A DNA stretch of 22,581 bases, taken from a virus. The stretch is from positions 1-22,581 of IMG/VR virus record IMGVR_UViG_3300006112_000057; one strand, given 5' to 3'. Every line of letters begins with the position of its first letter. Position 1 is the stretch's first letter. Position numbers and translations under genes: made by a program. Below the pieces are notes generated by a model. That model was not told where the DNA came from. It ran no database searches and saw only the letters and a list, made by a program, of their open reading frames with translations. Positions 1-7,206 of the stretch are shown here, one piece after another.

Positions 1-1575
1 ACCAAGTGCAACTATGAAGATGTGTTTGCACAAACTCGTATGTGGGATGCATTGACTTACAACCGTCTGATGCAAGATAACATTGTTGTACCTCCACGTG
101 AAGTACAAGACAAAGACTCTGCCTTTGAAGGTGCATATGTTAAAGACCCTCAAGTTGGTCTACATGAATGGGTTGCATCATTTGACTTGAACAGTTTGTA
201 TCCTCACTTGATGATGCAATACAATATCAGTCCTGAAACACTGATTGAGCCAGAAGACTACACGGATGAAATGCGTGAGATTCTATCACAAGGCGTAACC
301 GTTGATAAATTACTTGTTAAGACAGTTAATCTATCAAATATGCCAGATAAAGTCACCATGACTCCGAATGGTCAATTCTTCCGTACTGACTTTCAGGGTT
401 TCTTGCCTAAGATGATGGCTGAAATGTATGAAGACCGTAAGAAGTTTAAGAAGATGATGTTGGCCGCAAAACAGGAGTATGAGAATGAAAAAGACTCAAC
501 CAAAAAGTATGACATCGAAAAACGAATTGCACGATTCAATAATCTACAACTTGCAAAGAAGGTTTCTCTTAACTCTGCTTATGGCGCTCTTGGTAGCCAG
601 TATTTCCGCTTTTATGATCTCAGAATGGCTCTTGGGGTCACTTCTGCTGGTAAGTTGTCTATTCGGTGGATCGAAAACAAACTCAACGAATACATGAACA
701 AAATTCTACAGACTTCTGGTGTGGATTATGTGATTGCTTCTGATACAGATTCAATCTATATGAAACTTGGACCTCTGGTGAATAGTGTTTATGGTGCAGG
801 TGGTACTGTTGGTCTGCCGAAGTCTAAAGTGATTGATTTCATGGATCGTGTTTGTGAACAGAAGATTCAACCGTTCATTGACAAGTCATATCAAGAATTG
901 GCCAATTATGTGAACGCATATGCACAAAAGATGCAAATGAAACGTGAATGTTTGGCCGACAAAGGTATCTGGACTGCCAAGAAACGTTACATCATGAACG
1001 TGTATGACAATGAAGGTGTTCGTTACAATGAACCTGACCTGAAAGTTATGGGTCTTGAAATGATTAAGTCTTCAACTCCTGCGGCAGTTCGTACAAAGAT
1101 GAAAGAATCTATCAACATCATGATTGGTGGTTCTGAACACGATATGCACAAGTTCATTCAAGAGTTCCGTGAAGAATTCAAGAACCTGCCTGTTGAAGAA
1201 GTATCTTTTCCTCGTGGTATCAATGGTCTTGCAAAGTATGCGGATGCAGTCACACTATATAAAATGGGAACACCAATACATGTAAAGGGTGCAATAATTT
1301 ATAATCACAATCTGGAAAAGATGGGACTCACAAAGAAGTATCCCAAGATTCAGGAAGGCGAGAAGATTAAGTTCTCCTATCTTAAGAAACCTAATCCTTT
1401 CAAAGATACTGTTATCTCTTATCCTTCTCGTTTACCAAAAGAGTTTGACATTACCAAATTTATCGATTATGATACACAGTTCGACAAGACTTTTGTAGAA
1501 CCGATTAAAGTTATCCTAGATTGTATCGGTTGGACAACTGAGAAGCAAAGCACACTTGATGATTTTTTTAGTTAA
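1..1575 (+). CDS. 43: DNA polymerase gp43 (family B), C-terminal part
   Basis: Replicative DNA polymerase of the T4 gp43 type. The reading frame is open from base 1, so the N-terminal exonuclease half lies outside the window. The palm and thumb are present. Motif A is DLNSLYP (184-204) followed by the gp43-like NISPETL. Motif B is KKVSLNSAYG (around 553-588). Motif C is DTDS (742-753), whose aspartates bind catalytic metal. The protein ends in QSTLDDFFS (from 1546), which fits a clamp-binding QxxLxxFF peptide, so it probably contacts the gp45 sliding clamp. No frameshift or intein is seen in the part visible. It is followed after 8 bases by uvsX, whose SD (AAGGA) overlaps the stop region, suggesting co-transcription. 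Family assignment is secure. Confidence 0.97.
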   Translation, partial: TKCNYEDVFAQTRMWDALTYNRLMQDNIVVPPREVQDKDSAFEGAYVKDPQVGLHEWVASFDLNSLYPHLMMQYNISPETLIEPEDYTDEMREILSQGVTVDKLLVKTVNLSNMPDKVTMTPNGQFFRTDFQGFLPKMMAEMYEDRKKFKKMMLAAKQEYENEKDSTKKYDIEKRIARFNNLQLAKKVSLNSAYGALGSQYFRFYDLRMALGVTSAGKLSIRWIENKLNEYMNKILQTSGVDYVIASDTDSIYMKLGPLVNSVYGAGGTVGLPKSKVIDFMDRVCEQKIQPFIDKSYQELANYVNAYAQKMQMKRECLADKGIWTAKKRYIMNVYDNEGVRYNEPDLKVMGLEMIKSSTPAAVRTKMKESINIMIGGSEHDMHKFIQEFREEFKNLPVEEVSFPRGINGLAKYADAVTLYKMGTPIHVKGAIIYNHNLEKMGLTKKYPKIQEGEKIKFSYLKKPNPFKDTVISYPSRLPKEFDITKFIDYDTQFDKTFVEPIKVILDCIGWTTEKQSTLDDFFS

Positions 1576-1583
1576 GGAACAAT

Positions 1584-2618
1584 ATGAGTATTTTAGATAA
1601 AATCAAAAAGAATAGTAGCATTAAAGACTCTGCTATTCTATCCAAATCAAAGTTCTTCACACAGAAGGACATGATTCCAACGGCAATACCAGCAGTCAAC
1701 ATTGCTCTATCTGGCAGTTTGAATGGCGGTCTAACACCAGGTCTTACAATGTGGGCAGGTCCATCAAAACACTTTAAGACTGCTTTCTCACTTTTGATGG
1801 CAAAATCTTATCTGGACAAATATGAAGACGCCGCATTACTTTTTTACGACAGCGAATTTGGAACGCCTCAGTCTTATTTTGATAGTTTCGGCATCGATAC
1901 TGATAGAGTTTTACATACTCCTCTTACTGATATTGAACAACTAAAGTTTGACGTAATGAAGCAATTGACTGAATTGGAACGTGGTGAACACCTCATCATT
2001 GTTATTGATTCTATCGGTAACTTGGCATCTAAGAAAGAAGTTGAAGATGCCTTGTCTGAGAAATCTGTGGCCGATATGTCACGAGCAAAACAAGTCAAGA
2101 GTTTGTTCCGTATGGTAACACCACACTTGTCGTTGAAAGATATTCCAATGATTGTTGTGAATCACACATACAAAGAAATTGGCATGTTCCCTAAAGATAT
2201 TGTTGGTGGCGGTACAGGTTCATATTACTCTGCTGATAACATTTTCATCTTGGGTCGCCAGCAAGAAAAAGAAGGCACCGAGATTGTCGGTTACAATTTT
2301 ATTATCAACGTAGAAAAGTCTCGTTATGTTAAAGAGAAATCTAAAATCCCTATCACTGTATCTTTTGATGGTGGCATTAGTAAGTGGTCTGGCTTACTTG
2401 ACATTGCCCTTGAATCTGGACACGTTATCAAACCATCAAACGGATGGTATTCTAAAGTGGACAAAACTACTGGTGAAGTAGATGAGAAAAAGTATCGCAT
2501 CAAAGATACTGACACCAAAGAGTTTTGGACTTCTATTGTTGAAGATGAAACGTTTCAACAATACGTATCGGACAAGTATGCCATTGCAACTGGCGCAATC
2601 ATGCAGGAAGAAGAATGA
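1584..2618 (+). CDS. uvsX: UvsX RecA-like recombinase
   Basis: T4 UvsX-type strand-exchange protein, which forms filaments on ssDNA for recombination-dependent replication and repair. At 344 aa it is slightly shorter than T4 UvsX. The Walker A loop is AGPSKHFKT (residues 58-66), the characteristic UvsX form of the P-loop (T4 has AGPSKSFK as I recall). Walker B is LIIVIDS (137-143). The region from NHTYKE to VGGGTGSYYSADN (around 195-220) corresponds to the L2 DNA-binding area. The start is ATG with AAGGA upstream. The stop codon overlaps the next gene by 4 bases (ATGA), so the two are likely translationally coupled. Position directly after gene 43 fits a marine T4-like replication block. Confidence 0.95.
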   Translation: MSILDKIKKNSSIKDSAILSKSKFFTQKDMIPTAIPAVNIALSGSLNGGLTPGLTMWAGPSKHFKTAFSLLMAKSYLDKYEDAALLFYDSEFGTPQSYFDSFGIDTDRVLHTPLTDIEQLKFDVMKQLTELERGEHLIIVIDSIGNLASKKEVEDALSEKSVADMSRAKQVKSLFRMVTPHLSLKDIPMIVVNHTYKEIGMFPKDIVGGGTGSYYSADNIFILGRQQEKEGTEIVGYNFIINVEKSRYVKEKSKIPITVSFDGGISKWSGLLDIALESGHVIKPSNGWYSKVDKTTGEVDEKKYRIKDTDTKEFWTSIVEDETFQQYVSDKYAIATGAIMQEEE

Positions 2619-2917
2619 TTGAGGGAATCGATTACTGCTTCATCTATCCTAAAGATGATGCAACTATAACCCACATCAAACTACTGAGCGGTAGATACAA
2701 AGATGTGGTGTTCAAATATGGCAAAGTTAAAATAACGGAAGAAGTTGATGGCCCCCATTTACATTTCGCTTATGATGTGTTAGAATCGCCAGATATTAAG
2801 TCTAAAAAACTTATGACTGATGCCGACTTTAAACAATTTGCAGGTGATATGTTGGTAGAACTGATGACTACCAACCTTGATGAGGATATTATAGATGAAA
2901 CTAGAACAAACGATTAA
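2615..2917 (+). CDS. conserved phage protein, unknown function
   Basis: A 100-aa acidic protein starting IEGIDYCFIYPKD. I recognise it as resembling small genes found between uvsX and gene 41 in cyanophage-type genomes, but no function is known to me. No membrane segment or cysteine cluster is present. It starts inside the uvsX stop (ATGA overlap). Its last codons overlap, in another frame, an 8-codon reading frame that copies the start of gene 41, and its stop overlaps the stop of the convergent endonuclease gene (TTAA, 2914-2917). Its C-terminus was therefore probably set or changed when the endonuclease gene arrived. In an uninterrupted relative the protein may be longer. Confidence 0.75.
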   Translation: MIEGIDYCFIYPKDDATITHIKLLSGRYKDVVFKYGKVKITEEVDGPHLHFAYDVLESPDIKSKKLMTDADFKQFAGDMLVELMTTNLDEDIIDETRTND

Positions 2918-2921
2918 TTAA
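2895..2921 (+). pseudogene. fossil 5' end of gene 41
   Basis: Reading ATG at 2895 gives MKLEQTIN-stop. The live gene 41 at 3576 begins MRLEQTILK. The nucleotides also match: GAACAAACgATT here against GAACAAACaATT at 3586-3597, preceded in both by an A/T-rich GGATATTAT-like stretch. This copy has the better SD (GAGG, 2882-2885). The endonuclease gene lies exactly between the two copies. The simplest reading, an inference, is that the endonuclease gene entered at the start of gene 41 and left a cut-off copy of the original start on the left side. A chance match of six of seven residues directly at the insertion junction seems unlikely. Confidence 0.6.
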
Positions 2922-3498
2922 TTCCACATTTATCAAAATGCCATTGTTTCATTTGAGGAAAACCACCAATTTTATTACAGTGGGGACATTGAATTTTTTG
3001 TTTTGGTTTTCCAATTTTAGATTTTGATATATTTTGTTTATGTTCTTCGGTTAAAGGCAAAACACAATTAATTCTAGGTTTTCTTAATAATAATTTTCTT
3101 TCTTCACTTAATGGTTTGCCTTTATTTTTTGCAATTTGATTCCCTTTCATCATATCACTTCTCTTTTTTTTCTCATCATCTGATTGTATTCTATGTAAAC
3201 CAAACACACCTTCTCCTCCCAAAGTGGAATTGTATCCCCACTTAAATGAATCATATTCTTTTATAAAATATGGTTCCATAACTTTTAATGTGTGTTGCCT
3301 ATCTTTAGATTGATATAAAATAGACCATTCAAAATTTTCCCAACCATGTTTTTTTATGGCTTTGTGGAAATGGAATGTTGAATTATGTTTTGCTTTGGAT
3401 TTATGCTTTTTTTGCCTATTAGGCCATTGACTGTCGAAACCAACATAAACTTTACCGTTTACTGTATTGACACATTTGTAAATTGTATATATAATCAT
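2914..3498 (-). CDS. GIY-YIG homing endonuclease
   Basis: Free-standing homing endonuclease of 194 aa, comparable with the T4 Seg proteins. The GIY-YIG module has YTIY (residues 4-7), VYVGF (18-22), a likely catalytic Arg28 in NRQKKHK, Glu75 in MEPYFIKEY and Asn90 in GYNSTLGGEG. DNA-binding parts follow: NUMOD3-like KGNQIAKNKGKPLSEE (118-133) and HKQNISKSKIGKPK (153-166), then a zinc-finger-like CPHC...HFDKC (C171, C174, H187, C191). It is the only gene on the minus strand and looks richer in A/T and T-runs than its neighbours, which fits horizontal arrival. It has its own late promoter (3559-3566) and a strong SD (AAGGAG, 8 bases before ATG). All expected active-site residues are present, so it is probably active. 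Confidence 0.93.
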   Translation of the reverse strand: MIIYTIYKCVNTVNGKVYVGFDSQWPNRQKKHKSKAKHNSTFHFHKAIKKHGWENFEWSILYQSKDRQHTLKVMEPYFIKEYDSFKWGYNSTLGGEGVFGLHRIQSDDEKKKRSDMMKGNQIAKNKGKPLSEERKLLLRKPRINCVLPLTEEHKQNISKSKIGKPKQKIQCPHCNKIGGFPQMKQWHFDKCGIN

Positions 3499-3525
3499 GC
3501 TGATGTCTCCTTGAAAGATATTAGA

Positions 3526-3555
3526 GTAGGTGCGGATGCCAGTCCGGCGACCTAC
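3526..3555 (-). promoter_or_regulatory. stem-loop at 5' end of the endonuclease mRNA
   Basis: GTAGGT (3526-3531) pairs with ACCTAC (3550-3555), and CGGA (3533-3536) with TCCG (3543-3546), around a six-base loop. There is an uneven internal loop of 1 versus 3 bases. On the minus strand it lies just downstream of the TATAAATA motif, so it would form the extreme 5' end of the endonuclease transcript. It does not include the SD (3507-3512). It may stabilise the message. It is G/C-rich in an A/T-rich gap. Confidence 0.55.
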
Positions 3556-3558
3556 ACC

Positions 3559-3566
3559 TATTTATA
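3559..3566 (-). promoter_or_regulatory. late promoter TATAAATA (minus strand)
   Basis: An exact T4 late promoter motif, TATAAATA, read on the minus strand 60 bases before the endonuclease start. T4 homing endonuclease genes commonly have their own late promoter, so motif, strand and position agree. Gene 41 starts on the opposite strand only 9 bases beyond it. Confidence 0.7.
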
Positions 3567-3575
3567 TGGAATATT

Positions 3576-4967
3576 ATGCGACTTGAACAAACAATTTTAA
3601 AGAACCTGATTTACTCAGATGAATACCTGAGAAAGGTTCTTCCTTTCCTAAAGAGCGAATACTTCACAGATAGAACAGAACGGTTGATTTATGATGAGAT
3701 TAAGTCCTTCACAGAAACTTACAATACTACACCATCAGTTGAGGCGATTGAATTGGCCGTCAAAGAAAGGCGTAATCTCACAGATGACGAAGTGGAGAAG
3801 TCGGAAACTTATCTTAAAGAAATTGAAAGTTCTAACCGAGAAACAACCCAAATTCAGTGGCTCACCGATAAGACTGAAAAGTTTTGTCAGGAGAAGGCCA
3901 TTTACAATGCCGTATTGGGTTCCATTTCAATACTCGATGGAAAAGACAAGACGCATGACAAAGGTCAGATTCCGAAAATTCTATCCGATGCTTTAGCCGT
4001 AACTTTTGATACCTCAGTTGGTCATGATTATTTGGAGAACAGTGATGAACGATATGAATTCTACCACAGAAAAGAAGAACGAATCCCATTCGACTTGGAC
4101 TATTTCAACAAGATTACTAAAGGTGGGTTACCTGGTAAAACTCTCAACATTGCTCTTGCTGGGACTGGTGTGGGTAAGTCTCTTTTCATGTGTCATGTTG
4201 CTGCAGGTGCTATGTCTCAAGGCCGTAATGTTTTGTACATCACGATGGAGATGGCTGAAGAAAAGATTGCCGAACGTATTGATGCAAACCTCCTTAATGT
4301 TACATTGGATGATTTAACAAGTCTTCCAAAAGAAATGTATGACAAGAAGGTTGAGAAACTGAAGGCCAAGACCACAGGTAAATTGATTATCAAAGAGTAT
4401 CCAACCGCTTCGGCATCCGCAACACACTTTAGGTCTTTATTGAATGAACTTAATCTTAAAAAATCGTTTCGTCCTGATATTATCTTTATTGATTATCTTA
4501 ATATATGCTGTAGCTCTCGCATTAAAGCCGGAGCCAACATTAACTCTTATACCTATGTCAAATCAATTGCCGAAGAATTGCGAGGTCTTGCCGTTGAGTA
4601 CGGAGTCCCAATTGTTTCTGCAACTCAGACCACAAGATCCGGTTTTACAAGTTCCGATCCAGGACTTGAGGACACAAGTGAGAGTTTTGGTTTGCCAGCA
4701 ACCGCTGACTTGATGTTCGCCTTGATTACATCTGAAGACTTACAAGAACTTGGCCAAATCATGGTCAAACAATTAAAGAATCGTTATAATGATCCTACAA
4801 TGTATAAACGATTCACAGTCGGTGTTGATAGAGCAAAGATGAAACTGTATGACGTAGAACAATCTGGTCAAGATGGTTTGGTTGATGCAGGCCAAGATAA
4901 ACCATTGAACACATTTGGTGATAGAGAGAAACCTAAGAAAAAAGGTTTTGAAGGATTTAAAGTATGA
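3576..4967 (+). CDS. 41: replicative DNA helicase gp41 (DnaB-like)
   Basis: Hexameric 5'-3' replicative helicase of the T4 gp41/DnaB family, which unwinds DNA ahead of gp43 and works with primase. At 463 aa it is close to T4 gp41. The N-terminal helical domain covers about residues 1-150. The RecA-like motor has Walker A AGTGVGKS (195-202), the catalytic ITMEM element (222-226), Walker B DIIFIDYLN (301-309) and an ATQTTRSG segment corresponding to motif 4. The tail is basic (KPKKKGFEGFKV). The start MRLEQTIL is duplicated as a fossil at 2895. The present start has only a weak SD (GGA at 3568-3570), unlike the fossil copy, so expression may have changed after the endonuclease gene inserted. 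The stop overlaps the next gene by ATGA. Confidence 0.95.
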   Translation: MRLEQTILKNLIYSDEYLRKVLPFLKSEYFTDRTERLIYDEIKSFTETYNTTPSVEAIELAVKERRNLTDDEVEKSETYLKEIESSNRETTQIQWLTDKTEKFCQEKAIYNAVLGSISILDGKDKTHDKGQIPKILSDALAVTFDTSVGHDYLENSDERYEFYHRKEERIPFDLDYFNKITKGGLPGKTLNIALAGTGVGKSLFMCHVAAGAMSQGRNVLYITMEMAEEKIAERIDANLLNVTLDDLTSLPKEMYDKKVEKLKAKTTGKLIIKEYPTASASATHFRSLLNELNLKKSFRPDIIFIDYLNICCSSRIKAGANINSYTYVKSIAEELRGLAVEYGVPIVSATQTTRSGFTSSDPGLEDTSESFGLPATADLMFALITSEDLQELGQIMVKQLKNRYNDPTMYKRFTVGVDRAKMKLYDVEQSGQDGLVDAGQDKPLNTFGDREKPKKKGFEGFKV

Positions 4968-6070
4968 TTTTGACTAAAGAAGATGCTATTCATTGTGCAA
5001 ATGCCTTTCAGGATTACTTTGGTAATTTTGAACGTATTGATGAATACATGCGTGACCAAAAATTGAACTCTCTGGAAGAAATACCAACATCTTTGTTTCC
5101 TCCAGAAGATGATTTGTTCTCCGATTTCTCTATGCATCCTAATGATATGGATATCGAAGTGTGTGAAATTCCTAATGAAACATGGGAAACACTTCTAGCA
5201 ATTACATCATCTCACATTAACATTCGTCCTGTTGGCCGAAGCATTCATTTGGCCGTAAGAGAAAGAAAGACGCAACAGTTTCTAGGATTCATTCGTTTGG
5301 GTTCTCCTGTTATCAACTGCAAACCTAGAAATGAAATGTTGGGTCAAGTGTTTACTCAGAAACCTGAATGGGGTAAACGATTCAACGATTCTGCTATGAT
5401 GGGTTTTGTGATTGTTCCAAGTCAACCATTTGGTTTCAATTACCTTGGCGGTAAACTCTTGGCAGCAATCTGTACTTCACATACAGTCCGTGAGATTGTC
5501 AACAAGAAGTATGGAATGAACTTGTGTCTCTTTGAAACAACAAGTTTATATGGTTCTTCAAAACAAGTCTCACAGTATGATGGTATGAAACCATTCATTC
5601 GTTATAAAGGCTTGACAGAATCTGATTTCCTACCTATGATGCATGGTAAACCTTACTCAGATTTACGTGACTTTGTTCAAAGTAAAGTTGGACCTTTGGT
5701 TGAAGACAATGCTTCTAGTAAGAAGTTGAAGATATCACAACGTATAATTGCCTTGACAAAAGCCTCATTAAAAGGTACAATTGAGGGTGATGCATTTCTT
5801 AAAACGATTGAGAACGCTAAGAAGTTGACAGAACAGAAACGTTACTACATTTCTAACTATGGATATAGCAACTTTGTAGACTACATTTGTTGTAAGACTG
5901 ATACATTGATTAAAGACAAGGAGAACTATGATAAGTTTGAACTAGATAACATTATACAATGGTGGAAAAACAAGGCTTCAAACCGATATGAAACACTGAA
6001 AGGCGAAGGTCGGTTGAGAACCGAATTGGAGGTTTGGACCTCTGGAAAAGAGATTCAAATCATTAGATAA
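4964..6070 (+). CDS. DruA/DUF4338-like protein
   Basis: A 368-aa protein that I recognise as conserved in marine T4-like phages. Residues about 88-220 resemble the DUF4338 core of DruA from the Druantia defence system: RPVGRSIHLAVRERKT, then FLGFIRLGSPVINCKPRNEM (107-126), a hydrophobic FVIVPSQPFGFNYLGGKLL segment, VREIVNKKYGMNLCLFETTS (175-194), and a YDGMKPFIRYKGLT segment (205-218) matching the usual 'Y-x-G/A...G-x-T' end of the family. The C-terminal 140 residues are helical and basic, possibly DNA-binding. T4 has primase gene 61 next to 41, but I see neither a zinc-binding CxxC motif nor a TOPRIM core here. The ATGA overlap couples it to the helicase, so a role in replication or DNA processing is plausible. 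The homology rests on motif memory and has not been searched. Confidence 0.6.
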   Translation: MILTKEDAIHCANAFQDYFGNFERIDEYMRDQKLNSLEEIPTSLFPPEDDLFSDFSMHPNDMDIEVCEIPNETWETLLAITSSHINIRPVGRSIHLAVRERKTQQFLGFIRLGSPVINCKPRNEMLGQVFTQKPEWGKRFNDSAMMGFVIVPSQPFGFNYLGGKLLAAICTSHTVREIVNKKYGMNLCLFETTSLYGSSKQVSQYDGMKPFIRYKGLTESDFLPMMHGKPYSDLRDFVQSKVGPLVEDNASSKKLKISQRIIALTKASLKGTIEGDAFLKTIENAKKLTEQKRYYISNYGYSNFVDYICCKTDTLIKDKENYDKFELDNIIQWWKNKASNRYETLKGEGRLRTELEVWTSGKEIQIIR

Positions 6071-6083
6071 ATAATCTTTATTT
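6066..6083 (+). promoter_or_regulatory. possible late promoter GATAAATA and small A/T hairpin
   Basis: GATAAATA (6066-6073) fits the NATAAATA late motif described for cyanophage S-PM2. It lies at the end of the DruA-like gene and 19 bases before the next start. AAATAA-TCT-TTATTT (6069-6083) could form a weak hairpin just ahead of the SD GAGG (6084-6087). The motif is short and A/T-rich, so chance is possible. Confidence 0.35.
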
Positions 6084-6092
6084 GAGGACAAA

Positions 6093-7190
6093 ATGGCTTA
6101 TACTTTCTTTCCAACTACAGCCACAGAAATTAAGAAGACGTTAAAAGGCGATGTGAAAAAAATTGATGATATTATTTCAGTATTTGCAATACTGAAGGAT
6201 AAGTTTAAACATGTTAAAACTCCCATCAATGTTGATCCCAAAGCCATAAGTAAAATCAACGTATCGAGGGAATTACAGGAAGATATTAAACTAAAAGATA
6301 TCCAGACTGAAGTTCTCAGAAAAAGAAAAACGTCAACCTTCAATATAACAATGAAATTTGGTAATGGATCTTCTGGGGGCCGAGGAGTTCAGAACAAAGG
6401 CAATGCATACGAAGGACAACTAGCAGACGCTTTAAGAAAATGGTGGGCAGGAGAAAACATTACTGATCCAAAATTAAAAGAAGCGGTAGACTCAATAGTT
6501 GAACTACACGATTTAAAAAAGTGTAAAACGTTAGAGGTTAAAGAAGTTGGAGAATTAAATAACAAACGACCATTTGTGTTTACACCAAAGGTTCTTATTT
6601 CATCAAAAATTCAAGTAACTGATAACAATTTGGGGCCCGTTGTTACTGACATTACTTTGATTTGTGATGGTAAAAAAGAAATTTACTTGAGTTTGAAAAC
6701 CGGTGGTACAGTTACCTTCTTCAACTCTGGCATTCGAACCGTTCTTTCACCCGCAGAAATTAAAACTGGCGTTATAACCAATTCTGATGGTTTAAAAATT
6801 TTGGATATGTTTAATATCAATGATGCACTTTTCTGTGACATTTTTAATGGTAAATTGAAGAAAGGTTACTCTGAAGATATCTGGCAAAGAATGACATCAA
6901 AACAAAAAACAAACCTTAAAGACTTTTTAATTTCTGGTGTCGGCCATGGTTATACAATCGTTCATAAACTGTCTGGTAAAACAGAAGTCTATATGATTGA
7001 CAAAAAATACATGACTGAAGCTGCAACACCAAAATCTTGTACTGTGTATTACGGAGGTAAAACAGGAACAGGTAAACGTATTGATATGGAAATTGAAACT
7101 GGTCACTACATATTGAAACTAAACATGCGTGACACACAGGGTGGTGATGGTTATCCAACTCGAATGATGTGTGACTATTCTTATCTCTAA
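6093..7190 (+). CDS. possible PD-(D/E)XK nuclease-like protein
   Basis: 365 aa, starting MAYTFFPTTATEIKKTLKGD. I recall similar unassigned proteins in cyanophages. After a variable N-terminal half there is a glycine-rich GNGSSGGRGVQNKGNAYEGQL stretch with Glu107 in a helix (NAYEGQLADALRKWW), then Asp186 (VVTDITLICDG) and a strand ending YLSLKTGG with Lys202. E...D...(S)xK is the layout of PD-(D/E)XK nucleases, with Ser in place of the usual Glu/Asp two residues before Lys. A role as endonuclease, for example in host DNA breakdown or recombination, is an inference. The SD is GAGG five bases before ATG. A putative late promoter precedes it. The 16 bases after its stop are an inverted repeat leading into the glycan cassette. 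Confidence 0.5.
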   Translation: MAYTFFPTTATEIKKTLKGDVKKIDDIISVFAILKDKFKHVKTPINVDPKAISKINVSRELQEDIKLKDIQTEVLRKRKTSTFNITMKFGNGSSGGRGVQNKGNAYEGQLADALRKWWAGENITDPKLKEAVDSIVELHDLKKCKTLEVKEVGELNNKRPFVFTPKVLISSKIQVTDNNLGPVVTDITLICDGKKEIYLSLKTGGTVTFFNSGIRTVLSPAEIKTGVITNSDGLKILDMFNINDALFCDIFNGKLKKGYSEDIWQRMTSKQKTNLKDFLISGVGHGYTIVHKLSGKTEVYMIDKKYMTEAATPKSCTVYYGGKTGTGKRIDMEIETGHYILKLNMRDTQGGDGYPTRMMCDYSYL

Positions 7191-7206
7191 AATATAAGGT
7201 TATATT
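7191..7206 (+). repeat. inverted repeat filling the intergenic gap
   Basis: AATATAA-GG-TTATATT fills the whole gap between two genes. As RNA it could form a weak A/U stem with the SD (AAGG, 7196-7199) in the loop, directly before the ATG at 7207. It could modulate translation of the first glycan-cassette gene, or be chance in A/T-rich DNA. Confidence 0.4.

Noticed and set aside
479-697. A 72-codon frame with a hydrophobic segment inside gp43.
   Set aside because: It lies wholly within the conserved polymerase coding region in another frame and has no SD.
3526-3555. The hairpin as a terminator of the uvsX unit or as a tRNA fragment.
   Set aside because: No T-run follows on either strand and no cloverleaf arms are present. 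Its place next to the TATAAATA motif favours a 5' leader hairpin.
4964-6070. Primase gp61, expected next to gene 41 in T4.
   Set aside because: I see no zinc-binding cysteine pairs at the N-terminus and no TOPRIM E...DxD pattern. The DruA-like motifs explain the sequence better.
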